From: Prorocentrum cordatum
Lineage: Eukaryota > Sar > Dinophyceae > Prorocentrales > Prorocentraceae
Length of the DNA stretch: 29,500 bases
Direction: 5' to 3'
NCBI GenBank assembly: GCA_963575745.1
Contig: CAUYUJ010015737.1
Span: forward strand, 198,001-227,500
Shown here piece by piece: positions 8,892 through 17,569 of this stretch. The notes beneath the pieces are model-generated. The model made no database searches. It was not told where the DNA came from and saw only the letters and a program-made list of their open reading frames with translations. The translations under genes were made by a program, and so were the position numbers. The number at the start of each line of letters is the position of its first letter. The first letter of the stretch is position 1.

Positions 8892-11800
8892 GCCTGGGGT
8901 CGTCATAGGCAGAAGAAGCGGGCGCCACTACAGCAGCCGCTTCACCACACGAACGCACATCAGAAAAAGACGGCGACGACAGCCGCCGCAAATCAGAAAC
9001 ACGATGGACAACCTTATCCAGCTTAAATTCCCCTTTGTCGAGCCTCTTGGCTATGGCGTGGGCCCACTTAGGAACACGTGGAGGGCAAGGCCCCGCAAGG
9101 GAGACCAACCTCCTGGAAGCAAAGGCCCCACACCCGCCACAGCAAACGACCTCGGTAGGTTTCGGCTGGGTCGGGACCGAAAAAGCAAAAAGCTGGTGAA
9201 AACGCAAACCTTTGGCCAAGAGGGGCACCTGAGACTGGGCAACTCTCTCGGCTAATGTGAGCGGCTGGGGCTTGACAAACTGGAGTGAGGGAGGAGCTTC
9301 ACGCCGCGGCCTCTTCACTCGGTGCATGCAATCTGTCTCTGCCATGACTGCTCCAACCTGCGCGATCCACACGCCGAGGCCTCGCACGAACTTCTGATGC
9401 TGAGCGGTCAGCTTCTGAAACTGGAGGGCTGGCCTGCGATCATAAGCACGAGCTTTGGCCTCTTCATCTGCACACTTGTTCCCAAAGGTATGCCGAGCGG
9501 ACTGGACGCCTTCCAAGACAGCCTTCTGGGTGACGTGGGACTTGACCTTAATGACCTGGACCCCGTCGCCCCAGTCGTCGAGCTTGTCCCAGATGAGCCT
9601 CCAGAGATGAGCCCAAGAGAAGCCCGCAGCAGTGGTGTGCTCCCTACCCCATCGATTGACCCCATTAACGACGAACGTCGAGTCGGAGTGGATAACCACA
9701 GGCGGCGTAGCGTGCAACAGCACAGCATATAACGCATACAACTCCGCACCATCAATATCTTGATGCGGCCCTGGCAGCACGCCAGTGAGAATGGTGGCAA
9801 CTTCATCACCATTGAACTTGAGGGAGACACACGAGAAGCCTGCAACTGGGTACGTGGGGAGATCTTCATAGAGCGACCCGTCCACAAAGATGTCACCAGA
9901 AAGATTCTCAGGGTTACCTTCCCACCGATAGTACGGCTGCAGCGGCCACTGCAACAAATCAGGTGGAACTCGAGGCTTGCCAAGAACTCCACGCTCAAGG
10001 AAGATCTCAACTAGCTTGTTGTGAACGGCCTGCACAGCCAGAAGTGCAACTCGCTCAGGAACAGGAGTGCCCAGCTCCTCAATGCACGAACAGCGCGCAT
10101 GCCTATGCGCTAGAGTGCCGTCGCCATCCTGACAGATGAGGCACTCGGGAGAGTCGACCCAACCCTGCGCATGCTGTCGTGCTTGCGGCCACTGACCACC
10201 TATGGCCACAGACCGCAAGTAGGCCCCTTCGGAGGCCGTGAGCAGCCGCGAGAAACACAGCGAGCGCAAGGGTTCGATCCAGATGCCTTCCAAGAACTCT
10301 GGAGCCTCGAAGTGCTGGGAGATCTTCTGCATCTGCCACGACACGACAGCCCGCTCGACAAGGGCCTCAACGGACCTAGGGCACAGCTCCAAGGGGTTGA
10401 CAACCTGGCCATTCGGGAAGATCCAACCACGAAGGTTACTACAATCAATGCCAACTCTATGCAGCGACGCCCAGAGCGCAGAGAAGGGCCCCTTGATGGC
10501 CTGCCATGGAGAGCTGTGGGGACCCAGCCTGGCAGCAGCAGCAGCAATACCTTTCTCCAGGGTGCGCAGCGGCATGAGGTCCCTCCAGAGAACGTGCATG
10601 AAGGCCTTGACGGGCTCCAAGGTGGCCCGATAAATGGGGTCCATGCGAGGTGACGGCGTGAGCAGCAGTGCCATAGTGCGTGAACGCCCAGACGATCGAG
10701 AATCCAACGCTGCAGCAGCAAGCGTGCGCAGCGTGTCAAGCTCGGTCATGCTCGTGCCCTGAACGCTCGTGCCAAACGTGACCGTGGTCTCGATAGCCGC
10801 ACGCGCCATGTGCTGCAGCGTCTTCTTTCTAGCACTAGCCCCCTGTAGATGCCTAAGCCTTTTCAACTTGGCCTTGGCCACGGGGATCCTGGCAGCACGG
10901 GTTCGCCGACGGGTAGCACGAGCTGCCGAAAAATCCACTCCAAGATTGCGTTCTGAATGCACTGCAAGTGCGCGCACACTGACCAAACGTCGCTGTAGCT
11001 CGGCTTGCAGCTCAGGCGAACTCGCTAGCACACGTGACTTGTCAAGCGCTATGATCATGTCGACTCTGTGCAACTCAGCCTTCAGAAGCACACCTGCTGC
11101 TGCTAACTCGTCAACGACACGTCGTGCACCTCCACTCCTCTGAAGGCTGAGGTCGTCGACACAGACAGCAAGAGGAACCGTGGGATGCTCCCTCCGAACC
11201 TCGTCGAGAGGACCTATGAGCATCAACTGCAAAAGGCAAGTGGCGTACAGGCAGCCTGGAAGGATGGTCTGCTCGACCGACAACTGCTCGCTGCACAAAC
11301 CTTGCATTTCCAAAACGCGTGGGGCCCGATACGCCTGAACCAAAAGCTTAAGTTGCCAAAGCGGAAACCCAGTTTTATGTGCGGCTCGAATAAGATGCTC
11401 GTGTCGAACGAGTTCGAAAGCCTTCTTGAGATCGACGAGCAGCGTAGCCGTATCCGAGCCCGTGTCAGTATGATATTCAGCCCAAGCCGCTTGAAGCCAG
11501 ACCGAAAGCTCAGCCGACTTGCCCCGAATAGCCCACCAGAAATATCTATAGTTAGCTTTCTGCCAATCCTGCAATATATCTCGACGGAGCCTAGCTTGAA
11601 CGCGACACAGACAGTGCATAAGTCCAAGCGGCCTGACTCCACCAAGCCGCTTGAGGATGAACACGATGCGGGTGGTCATCGGCGGCCACTCGATCTGGTG
11701 CTCTATGGCAGAGATAAGCTGACACAGCAAGTCCAGGGCTTCATCAGGGAGTCTTAAAAGCTGACGCGGCGGCAGTTGGTCGAACCCACTTTCCGTCCCC

Positions 11801-13419
11801 TCTGGGAACGTCTGGAGGACTTTTTTGAAGTGCTCCAGGGTGGGGGCGGGAGGGCGCTCGCCAAGGTTGAGGGGCCAGGAGAGGGGAGGATGCTTTTCCC
11901 CGATCTGCCACCATTTAGCCCATTCAGCCTGCAGGATATCGACCTCCTGCATCGAGCTGGCAGGAGCATACTGAACCAGCGTAGACGACTGCCATGCATC
12001 AGGAAGCTTGATATACTTAAAGAGTGCAGCCGAACCGTTGACCGAGTGCTTTCTGACCCATTGCTCCCGCCCGGCCGTCTTGTGCATCGCAGCCGCTCGA
12101 GTCAGAGATAAAGCTTGATCATTAGCCATAGCAGACAGCACCTGGGCAAAAGAGTAGCACATGTCGCAATGCTGCACGTAGTCTAGCATGACGCAGAACT
12201 GCGCCATGTAGCCAGACTGCACCAAGGGAGAGGCCTGCAACTTCCTAGCTGCTCGCACGATCTGGTGAGTCCTGCTTAGCGTACATGGGCGGGATATGGC
12301 CTGAAACAGCTGCGACACGTTTCGCCACCAGATAGCTGGCGGACTGACCCGAGGAAACGCAGGCGGTCCAGGACGTCCAGGAGAAACCCAGCGAAAACGT
12401 ACGGGCCCACGTCGCCCGCAGAAACCAGAGGCCAGATCAGGGTCGATTTGATAAACCTCAAGCAGCTCCAACTCGGCCGCCGTAATAAACAGGTCCCAGG
12501 ATTCCGCAATCTTACCAGACTCAACGGCAGCACGAGCGCGATCCCACCGATGCTCATCTGGTGATTGACGGGGCCCAGCAGGAACCAGCACAGGGAACCT
12601 CTTGGGGACCTGGGCGACACGAACCTTCACAGACCTCCGAGGCATTCGAAGGCACATCCTGACGGGGTAGTGAGGTGCAACTGGAACAGAGTACACAACC
12701 TCAGCAGTGGCATACGGCGCAAGCTCACGGCTGACAACAAAATAATCGATCACACGATCGGCAGGACGGCAGGTTCCATCACTGGTGGAGATAATGACCC
12801 CGTCAATGGCTGAAACCCATCCGCTGAAACTTAACACCTCGGGTTCCAGGTTGAAGTCCCCAGCCAGAATGAACGGCATCCCCAGGGTCCTCAGAACACC
12901 TCCAAGACGACACAATATGGCCCAGTTTTGCGTAGCTAGCCCGATACTGTGATGGAGGTAGATGCTGGCAATCAGGACGCCTCCAGGAAGGATGCCTCCA
13001 AAGTGCAAAAGCCCCAGGCGCCCAGGCTCCAGCGTATCGGGGGTCCCTGAGACAGCCGATAAACCAATATGCTTGGGCACCGAAAGAATGACTCCACCTG
13101 ATGTGCCGCCTCGTCCTGTGGGCACGGCAGGGAAGACTCGACCACGTCGGCCCTGACTCCGAAGTTGAGCTTCGAGCGGCTCAGCGTCAACAACATGAGA
13201 TTCTTGAAGAGCCAGCACATCGGCACTGGCAAGGGAGGAGGAAAGGAAAATGTCAAGCCCAGCACGCTCAGTGACATTGCATGTCACAAAAGACCAGGCG
13301 CGCAAGTCAGAGGGCTCACTGCTACCCACGCTGCTGCACCTTGGGCTTCTTGACGTTCTCCAGCGCGTGCTGCAGGGCGGCCTCGACTGCCTTGCGTGTG
13401 ATGCCGTGGCAGCCAGCAT
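8839..13419 (-). CDS. LINE ORF2: endonuclease, reverse transcriptase, RNase H
   Basis: This protein would nick target DNA and copy the element RNA into it. Domains in order: (1) APE-type endonuclease at about 13275-12660, with Glu in LALQESH (13201-13203), GDFN (Asp 12856-12858), IDYFVVS, and the final His at 12670-12672 in APHYPV, where family members usually have SDH. (2) Reverse transcriptase at about 11760-11000, with motif A LLVDLKKAF (Asp 11431-11433) and catalytic motif CVDD (VDD 11152-11160). (3) A Cys/His cluster CLIC...HRHARC at about 10085-10145. (4) RNase H at about 9890-9450 with Asp 9880-9882, Glu 9742-9744, Asp 9682-9684 and Asp 9466-9468 all present. (5) A C-terminal CCGGC cluster near 9150. 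The frame is +1 relative to ORF1 and overlaps its end. The start shown is the nearest upstream ATG that I located; entry by a +1 shift from ORF1 or by reinitiation is equally possible. About 1,526 codons are open, so the copy looks intact. Confidence 0.9.
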   Translation of the reverse strand: MLAATASHARQSRPPCSTRWRTSRSPRCSSVGSSEPSDLRAWSFVTCNVTERAGLDIFLSSSLASADVLALQESHVVDAEPLEAQLRSQGRRGRVFPAVPTGRGGTSGGVILSVPKHIGLSAVSGTPDTLEPGRLGLLHFGGILPGGVLIASIYLHHSIGLATQNWAILCRLGGVLRTLGMPFILAGDFNLEPEVLSFSGWVSAIDGVIISTSDGTCRPADRVIDYFVVSRELAPYATAEVVYSVPVAPHYPVRMCLRMPRRSVKVRVAQVPKRFPVLVPAGPRQSPDEHRWDRARAAVESGKIAESWDLFITAAELELLEVYQIDPDLASGFCGRRGPVRFRWVSPGRPGPPAFPRVSPPAIWWRNVSQLFQAISRPCTLSRTHQIVRAARKLQASPLVQSGYMAQFCVMLDYVQHCDMCYSFAQVLSAMANDQALSLTRAAAMHKTAGREQWVRKHSVNGSAALFKYIKLPDAWQSSTLVQYAPASSMQEVDILQAEWAKWWQIGEKHPPLSWPLNLGERPPAPTLEHFKKVLQTFPEGTESGFDQLPPRQLLRLPDEALDLLCQLISAIEHQIEWPPMTTRIVFILKRLGGVRPLGLMHCLCRVQARLRRDILQDWQKANYRYFWWAIRGKSAELSVWLQAAWAEYHTDTGSDTATLLVDLKKAFELVRHEHLIRAAHKTGFPLWQLKLLVQAYRAPRVLEMQGLCSEQLSVEQTILPGCLYATCLLQLMLIGPLDEVRREHPTVPLAVCVDDLSLQRSGGARRVVDELAAAGVLLKAELHRVDMIIALDKSRVLASSPELQAELQRRLVSVRALAVHSERNLGVDFSAARATRRRTRAARIPVAKAKLKRLRHLQGASARKKTLQHMARAAIETTVTFGTSVQGTSMTELDTLRTLAAAALDSRSSGRSRTMALLLTPSPRMDPIYRATLEPVKAFMHVLWRDLMPLRTLEKGIAAAAARLGPHSSPWQAIKGPFSALWASLHRVGIDCSNLRGWIFPNGQVVNPLELCPRSVEALVERAVVSWQMQKISQHFEAPEFLEGIWIEPLRSLCFSRLLTASEGAYLRSVAIGGQWPQARQHAQGWVDSPECLICQDGDGTLAHRHARCSCIEELGTPVPERVALLAVQAVHNKLVEIFLERGVLGKPRVPPDLLQWPLQPYYRWEGNPENLSGDIFVDGSLYEDLPTYPVAGFSCVSLKFNGDEVATILTGVLPGPHQDIDGAELYALYAVLLHATPPVVIHSDSTFVVNGVNRWGREHTTAAGFSWAHLWRLIWDKLDDWGDGVQVIKVKSHVTQKAVLEGVQSARHTFGNKCADEEAKARAYDRRPALQFQKLTAQHQKFVRGLGVWIAQVGAVMAETDCMHRVKRPRREAPPSLQFVKPQPLTLAERVAQSQVPLLAKGLRFHQLFAFSVPTQPKPTEVVCCGGCGAFASRRLVSLAGPCPPRVPKWAHAIAKRLDKGEFKLDKVVHRVSDLRRLSSPSFSDVRSCGEAAAVVAPASSAYDDPRRAGGGIGASGDCPALRR

Positions 13420-14398
13420 CCTGGGCATCCTCTGCGTCGAGATCCTCGGCCTCACGCTGGCCAGCCTTGGCGACGAGGTCGTCGATCCACTCACCGTCGA
13501 GGTCGGCAAAGCTGATGCCCTTGTCGCCCATGGCGTCGTCCTTGCAGTCGCTCGCCACGGCCGAGGGCTGACCAGGCAGACCATCAGCGCCAGGAGCATC
13601 ACCATTCCCAGCAGGTTGAGCTGCTTCAGCCGCCGCAGCCTCGGCAGCTTGCTGGGCTTGGCGCTCGACGGCGAGGTCACGCTGCTTGATGAGCATGTCG
13701 AAGTCGCTGAGCACGGAGGGGTTGACGCCGAGCTTCTGCAACTGGTCGCGGAGCGCAGCTGCGGGGTCATCAGCGTCACCACCGGCCTGCTGCTGCCCCG
13801 AGAGCTGGGTGAAGGCAGTGGCCGCACGCTTAGCAGCCTCACGCTCCTGCGCCTGCAGGGCCACAAACTCGCACTGGAGCTTGTGGACGCGCTCGATCTG
13901 CAGCATGAGGTGGCCACGGGCCTTGTCCAAGGCCGTCTCGGCCTTCTGCACCTTGGCCTTGAGTGTGTCGTGCTCAATTTTGGCCTCCTTCGAGACAGCC
14001 ATTGGGTCACCGCTGCGCACAGCACGACGAGCCAGCACCTTGGACCGAACAGCCGCAGGGATAAGACCAGAGAGGGCATCAAACTGATCACTGTCCATGA
14101 CCAAGAACGCTTCGAACTGCTTATCATCGAGAGAGTCGAATGTGTAGGTGTGCGCAGTGCCCCCACCACCGCCAGCGCCTCCACCACGAAGCTTCGGCGG
14201 TCCATTAGCCCACGCGCCCGCTGGGGGCTTTGCAGCAACGACACCAGGGGCTGCAGGACGGGGGGCACCACAGCAGTAGCACGTCTTGCGCCACTGGAAG
14301 TTGTTCGCGAACTGGCACTTCTTGACCGAGCAGGACCACACCTGCAAGCTCCACGGCTTACGGATGAAGCCGCCATCGCTGCGGCCATTGGCGCCCAT
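13322..14398 (-). CDS. LINE ORF1: zinc-finger, coiled-coil protein
   Basis: 358 residues. The start is the first ATG downstream of the spliced leader on the minus strand, with no earlier ATG in any frame of the 5' UTR. Residues 21-43 hold W-x-C-x4-C with Asn, then C-x2-C (Cys 23, 28, 40, 43), close to the RanBP2-type zinc finger, which binds RNA or protein in known cases. A Gly/Ala/Pro linker (44-80) follows, then a helical charged stretch at about 135-195 and another at 235-262 that look like coiled coil. The C-terminus (285-330) is acidic. By position and composition it is the chaperone/RNP protein of the LINE; RNA binding is inferred. It ends in TAG at 13322-13324, inside the ORF2 frame. 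Confidence 0.8.
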   Translation of the reverse strand: MGANGRSDGGFIRKPWSLQVWSCSVKKCQFANNFQWRKTCYCCGAPRPAAPGVVAAKPPAGAWANGPPKLRGGGAGGGGGTAHTYTFDSLDDKQFEAFLVMDSDQFDALSGLIPAAVRSKVLARRAVRSGDPMAVSKEAKIEHDTLKAKVQKAETALDKARGHLMLQIERVHKLQCEFVALQAQEREAAKRAATAFTQLSGQQQAGGDADDPAAALRDQLQKLGVNPSVLSDFDMLIKQRDLAVERQAQQAAEAAAAEAAQPAGNGDAPGADGLPGQPSAVASDCKDDAMGDKGISFADLDGEWIDDLVAKAGQREAEDLDAEDAQDAGCHGITRKAVEAALQHALENVKKPKVQQRG

Positions 14399-14523
14399 GA
14401 GGAAGGGGAAGCTGGCCTGTTGCTCCCACAGGAGCTCACTGAAACGAAAATACCTCGCCTGACCCAGGCAAGGAGGTGCACTGTCGGGGGCCGCTGCTTT
14501 CCCCCAGGCCAGTAAGGTCAGGT
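14399..14523 (-). other. LINE 5' UTR
   Basis: About 125 bases between the relic leader and the first ATG of ORF1. It contains no ATG. The ORF1 frame is open through it, but it reads SL-derived sequence upstream, so the downstream ATG at 14396-14398 is preferred. Confidence 0.6.
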
Positions 14524-14544
14524 CCGAGCCGAAACCGCTACGGA
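14524..14544 (-). other. Relic spliced leader
   Basis: Directly 3' of the intact leader on the minus strand. It starts with TCCGTAGC and keeps TTT and GGCTC at the leader's positions. About 16 of 22 bases match the leader. It is best read as an older leader copied into the genome in an earlier round and then mutated. Confidence 0.75.
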
Positions 14545-14566
14545 CTTGAGCCAAAATGGCTACGGA
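14545..14566 (-). other. Dinoflagellate spliced-leader sequence (22 nt)
   Basis: The minus strand carries the complete dinoflagellate leader: T at the variable first position, then CCGTAGCCATTTTGGCTCAA and G. In dinoflagellates this sequence is joined by trans-splicing to the 5' end of nuclear mRNAs and is otherwise found in SL RNA genes. No SL RNA gene body (donor GT plus intron part) follows, since the next bases are the relic leader. It therefore marks a retrotransposed mRNA end. Confidence 0.93.
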
Positions 14567-14600
14567 CCTCCTCCTCCTCCTCCTCCTCCTCCTCCATCCA
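14567..14600. repeat. (CCT)n microsatellite flanking the LINE 5' end
   Basis: About nine CCT triplets on the plus strand abut the leader. This may be the target sequence or slippage added at insertion. Confidence 0.85.
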
Positions 14601-14683
14601 TTTTTTTCTCTCTTCTCCCAGCGCTCACTCCCACTTCTCCCGCTGCCGCGCACATGCGCTACAATGGCCCGTCTGACAAACGA

Positions 14684-15574
14684 TCAGACGAGTTGCAAGT
14701 CGGCCACGGTCAAGACACAGGACGGCTCAGCATGCACGAGTGACAGGTCTGCCATCTCATGCAGAACACTATGCGCGACGGCCCGCTGCAGCGCCACTCC
14801 TAACAGCCCCCACCATCTTTGCAACAGCCCTTGAATGACGCCCCGGCGGATGCGTGACTGAAAGCTTTGCCCACGCTCCTGTGCCAGTGCAGGGACGAGA
14901 TCGACGCACTGCTTGCCCCATCGCCCGTAGACTTCGGCTCCTAAGCAGCATAGTGCTCCCAAGCCAGAGTTCTCCACTTCCCAGTATGTCTCATTATTTT
15001 CTCTTTCGGCCTCCTCCAGCAGCTTGCCATTTCTGTTACTGGTTCCCGGATGAGGTTGGCCATTGCGGGAAATCGGAGAAACTACCCTTGCGTCGCAGAA
15101 CAGCGGCAGCCCGCGTGCAACATTGAGGCAAGGTACCACAATATCCATTCGCCTATTGTCCCCCAGTGGCACTGGGATGTGCGTATTGCGCAACAACTTC
15201 TCAATGTTTCTGTCAGGGATAACACTCCCTGCCTCTGAAAACACTTGCCTCCAAGCTTTGAGTACTGTAGTGTGTCGCGTCTGCCATCTTGCCCCCCGGT
15301 TGTCAGTGATCCGGTAATGCCCGTGCGTATCAGGACCATCGTAAGATAGAGCCGCCGACGCATCGCGCACTGGAGTTCGATATTGCTGAAGCGCAGCATG
15401 GGGGAAGTCGGAAACACCGTAAGCCATGCAGCCGAAAACGGCCCTGAACAGGAGCGCAAACGTGCTTTGCCGACAGTGGCTGCATTTCGGCGGGCCCCCG
15501 GACCACCACCCAAAATAACCATGAGATCTTCGCGTGACTTGCGCTGCACTGCGTCGGACGAGTGGTATTGCCAT
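14684..15574 (-). pseudogene. Retroelement fragment, R2-like endonuclease domain
   Basis: A 296-codon ATG-started frame with an in-frame stop five codons upstream of the ATG, so it is only a 3' piece of a larger protein. Residues 31-34 are CSHC. Residues 129-165 read RNTHIPVP, RRMDIV and LPLFCDARVVSP, followed by LLEEAERENNETY (185-197), then GLGALCCLGAEVYGRWGKQC and RRGV...RWWGLLGVALQRAVAH. The R-x-D-(I/L)-V / D-x-x-V-V / E...Y pattern resembles the restriction-like (PD-(D/E)XK) endonuclease at the C-terminus of R2-type LINEs, and the segment resembles a recurrent dinoflagellate retroelement domain as I remember it. Function is inferred. It lies upstream of the LINE in the same orientation but is a separate element; no RT domain is seen next to it. 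Confidence 0.6.
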
Positions 15575-15888
15575 CCATGTTGCCGTTCACCTACTGAGAG
15601 TTGCCCTGGTGGTGAGGGCGGAGGCCGGACCCCGCCCGCTACGTCGTTCCACAGTGGGCGGTCTTGCCATCCTTGTTCAACGCACTATTTTCCAGCCAAT
15701 TCCGCAGCTGTGATCCCTTCTGGCCCAACGTGAACGTCTTGAGGCTGTAATGCTTCAGCTGCGCGAGGATCCGCCAGGGCACGTTGTCCGTACTGCGGAT
15801 ATCGAGCAATTATTTCTGGTAGGGAATCCGCCCAACTTGCCCAATAAGCCGCTCTGGACGTACGTCCCGAATGGCGTAACCCAGAACC
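15575..15888. other. No gene recognised
   Basis: Unique-looking DNA between the endonuclease fragment and a (CCT)n tract. No open frame with a recognisable domain. It could hold decayed upstream sequence of the fragment, but I see no motif. Confidence 0.4.
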
Positions 15889-15934
15889 GCCTCCTCCTCC
15901 TCCTCCTCCTCCTCCTCCTCCTCCTCCTCCTCTT
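15889..15934. repeat. (CCT)n microsatellite
   Basis: About fifteen CCT triplets with one CTT variant, immediately before copy 2 of the composite repeat. Confidence 0.95.
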
Positions 15935-15944
15935 CCTCCACCCA

Positions 15945-16312
15945 TCTGCCCCCGCTTTGGGAACGAGGGCTTCCCCAGCCCGCTCTTCCACTGCATGCTC
16001 CTCCGTATCCCTGATCAGGGCAACTCGCCTGGGTATCGTCTCTAGATGGGCTGGTGTTTTTTTTTGTCGCAGCCGCAAACGAAGGCGCAGACGGCGTCAA
16101 AGGTCGACTCGGGCTACGGGCGGAGCCGCTGGTGGGGTTATGCGCAGCGCCTAGAATTTCAAATTAGGCTTGGGGGGGCTCTTCTGGAGTAACGGGTGTG
16201 CTGTTGGACACGGAGGCTGTTGAATAGAACATGAATTTCAAGTCAGGCTTGGGGAGCGTGCTTGCTGGGTAGCGGGTTTGTTGGACACAGAGGCTTTGAG
16301 TAGAAGGGGCCT
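15945..16312 (+). repeat. Composite dispersed repeat, copy 2
   Basis: The left part (15949-16049) matches 7501-7606, including the palindrome CCCTGATCAGGG. Then comes a ~100-bp insertion relative to copy 1 that begins with a T-run (about 16055). Then come two 80-bp minisatellite units (GTTGGA near 16203 and 16280). It flanks the retroelement block on the side opposite to copy 1. Confidence 0.75.
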
Positions 16313-16599
16313 GCCTCGTCAGCCGAAGGGCATGCCAGGGTGTGAACTTGCTCCACGGTCCACCACAAGCCCAACCAGTGCCGCGGGTAGGGGAACGGAG
16401 AGCACGGACGTGGCCCGAGCATCGGGGGTTGCGGAAGAGATTGTGGAGATGAACGCGCAGAAGAACCTGGACCAACACAAGGGCTGCTTTGACGGCCTGT
16501 TGGATGGTCCCCGCTGGGGCACTGCGAAAGTGCACGCTTGTTATGTACATTCCAGCCGTAGGCGACACATGGGGAAATCTGTGTGCGCACAGCGGGCTA

Positions 16600-16720
16600 G
16601 ATATTTCTATACATATGTAGATGTATATGTATATCTAGATACATAGCTAAATCTATGTACATCAGCTTCTAATTCTACATGTGTAATATTTGTGCATCAT
16701 CTTCTAATATATGTACTCGA
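16600..16720. repeat. AT-rich TATG/TAGA simple sequence
   Basis: Irregular ATGTATATG, TAGATACATAG and TCTTCTAAT-type words. The two TCATCTTCTAAT / TCAGCTTCTAAT copies lie about 40 bp apart. Confidence 0.6.
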
Positions 16721-16784
16721 GGGGAGCATCCGAAGAGCACCCAGTTCTCCTTCCCGATGAAGGTTCTCAGAATTCCTGGGAGGG

Positions 16785-17545
16785 CCCTGGCTCCCGAGGT
16801 CACACTCCCTCGTGAGTTACAACGATTCGCGCTCGCGAAGCCACGACCCCATGTAAATTACGACAGGTCCGCGCCCCCGAGGCCGCACACCGTTGCGAAT
16901 TACAACCTGCCCGCGTTCCCGACATCCCTACTAACAAAAGCCACATTGGCGCCCTGGACACCACAACCCCTTGTGAATTACACCTGGCTCGTGCTCCCCA
17001 AAGCCACAACCCCTGAACACTTTACATATTCGCACCATCGAAGCCACAAGCCCCTGTGCACTACAACAACTCCGCACTTCCGAAATCACGGCCCAAGAAC
17101 AATGAAAACAGGCTCGCGGTCCCCAAACCGCAATTCCTCGTGCACTACACCAAACGCATTGTACATTACGCCAGCTTCGCGCTCCCGAGGCCACACTCCT
17201 TAGTACATTTGTGTGTGAATCTGCGTCCCCGAAGCCACCCACAGCCACTTGTAACTCTATACAAATTTGCGCTCCCGAGGCCACGAACCCACTCCGCGGA
17301 GGCCGCCCAAACGCGCAACCCCTCTCCAAAGCAGAAAAACTGTAACGTTTCGAACCGCTGCCATTCCCTACATTGGCATACGTGTTCGGTGGGGGGGGCG
17401 CTCGTCGGCCCCACCTCCGTCGTTTCCTGAGAATTCGGCCCGGTGCTCGAGGCCACAAATCCTCGCACATAGGCACGAGTGCGCGCTTCTGAAGCATCGG
17501 ACCCTTGCGATTTACGGTGGAAGCGCGCTCCCGAGGCCACCATCC
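16785..17545. repeat. ~42-bp minisatellite array
   Basis: More than ten diverged units of the form GCGCTCCCGAGGCCAC, then ACCCCTTGTG, then AATTACAAC, then a TCCGC/TTCGC join. Clear copies begin near 16830 and 16872, and clusters of the CTCCCGAGGCCAC block recur at about 17182, 17270 and 17528. Spacing is about 42 bp where units are complete. The frames across it encode no recognisable protein. Confidence 0.75.
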
Positions 17546-17569
17546 CAGATAACTTCTGACAGACGCGGG

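Larger units (their letters stand above)
8758..14566 (-). mobile_element. LINE retrotransposon with SL at its 5' end
   Basis: A two-ORF non-LTR element on the minus strand. The order is spliced leader (14545-14566), relic leader, short 5' UTR, ORF1 (zinc finger plus coiled coil), and ORF2 (APE-type endonuclease, reverse transcriptase, RNase H, zinc-like motifs). Neither ORF has an internal stop. No poly(A) tail or target-site duplication was found. The 5' limit is set by the SL. The 3' limit is uncertain: I placed it at the palindrome past ORF2, and it could lie anywhere from 8838 down to about 8600. The domain set resembles I/Tad/L1-like elements that keep an RNase H, but the clade was not determined. 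Confidence 0.85.

Noticed and set aside
13420-14481. N-terminal extension of ORF2 through the ORF1 region
   Set aside because: The frame is open by composition, but the real signal (zinc finger, coiled coil, first ATG after the leader) is in the ORF1 frame. The extension is Ser/Arg/Pro-rich and starts on GTG at 14481.
14545-14566. SL RNA gene
   Set aside because: The leader is followed by another leader-like sequence and a LINE, not by a splice donor and the SL RNA intron part.
16785-17545. CRISPR-like array of regular repeats
   Set aside because: Units are diverged and contiguous minisatellite copies without unique spacers, in a eukaryotic setting.
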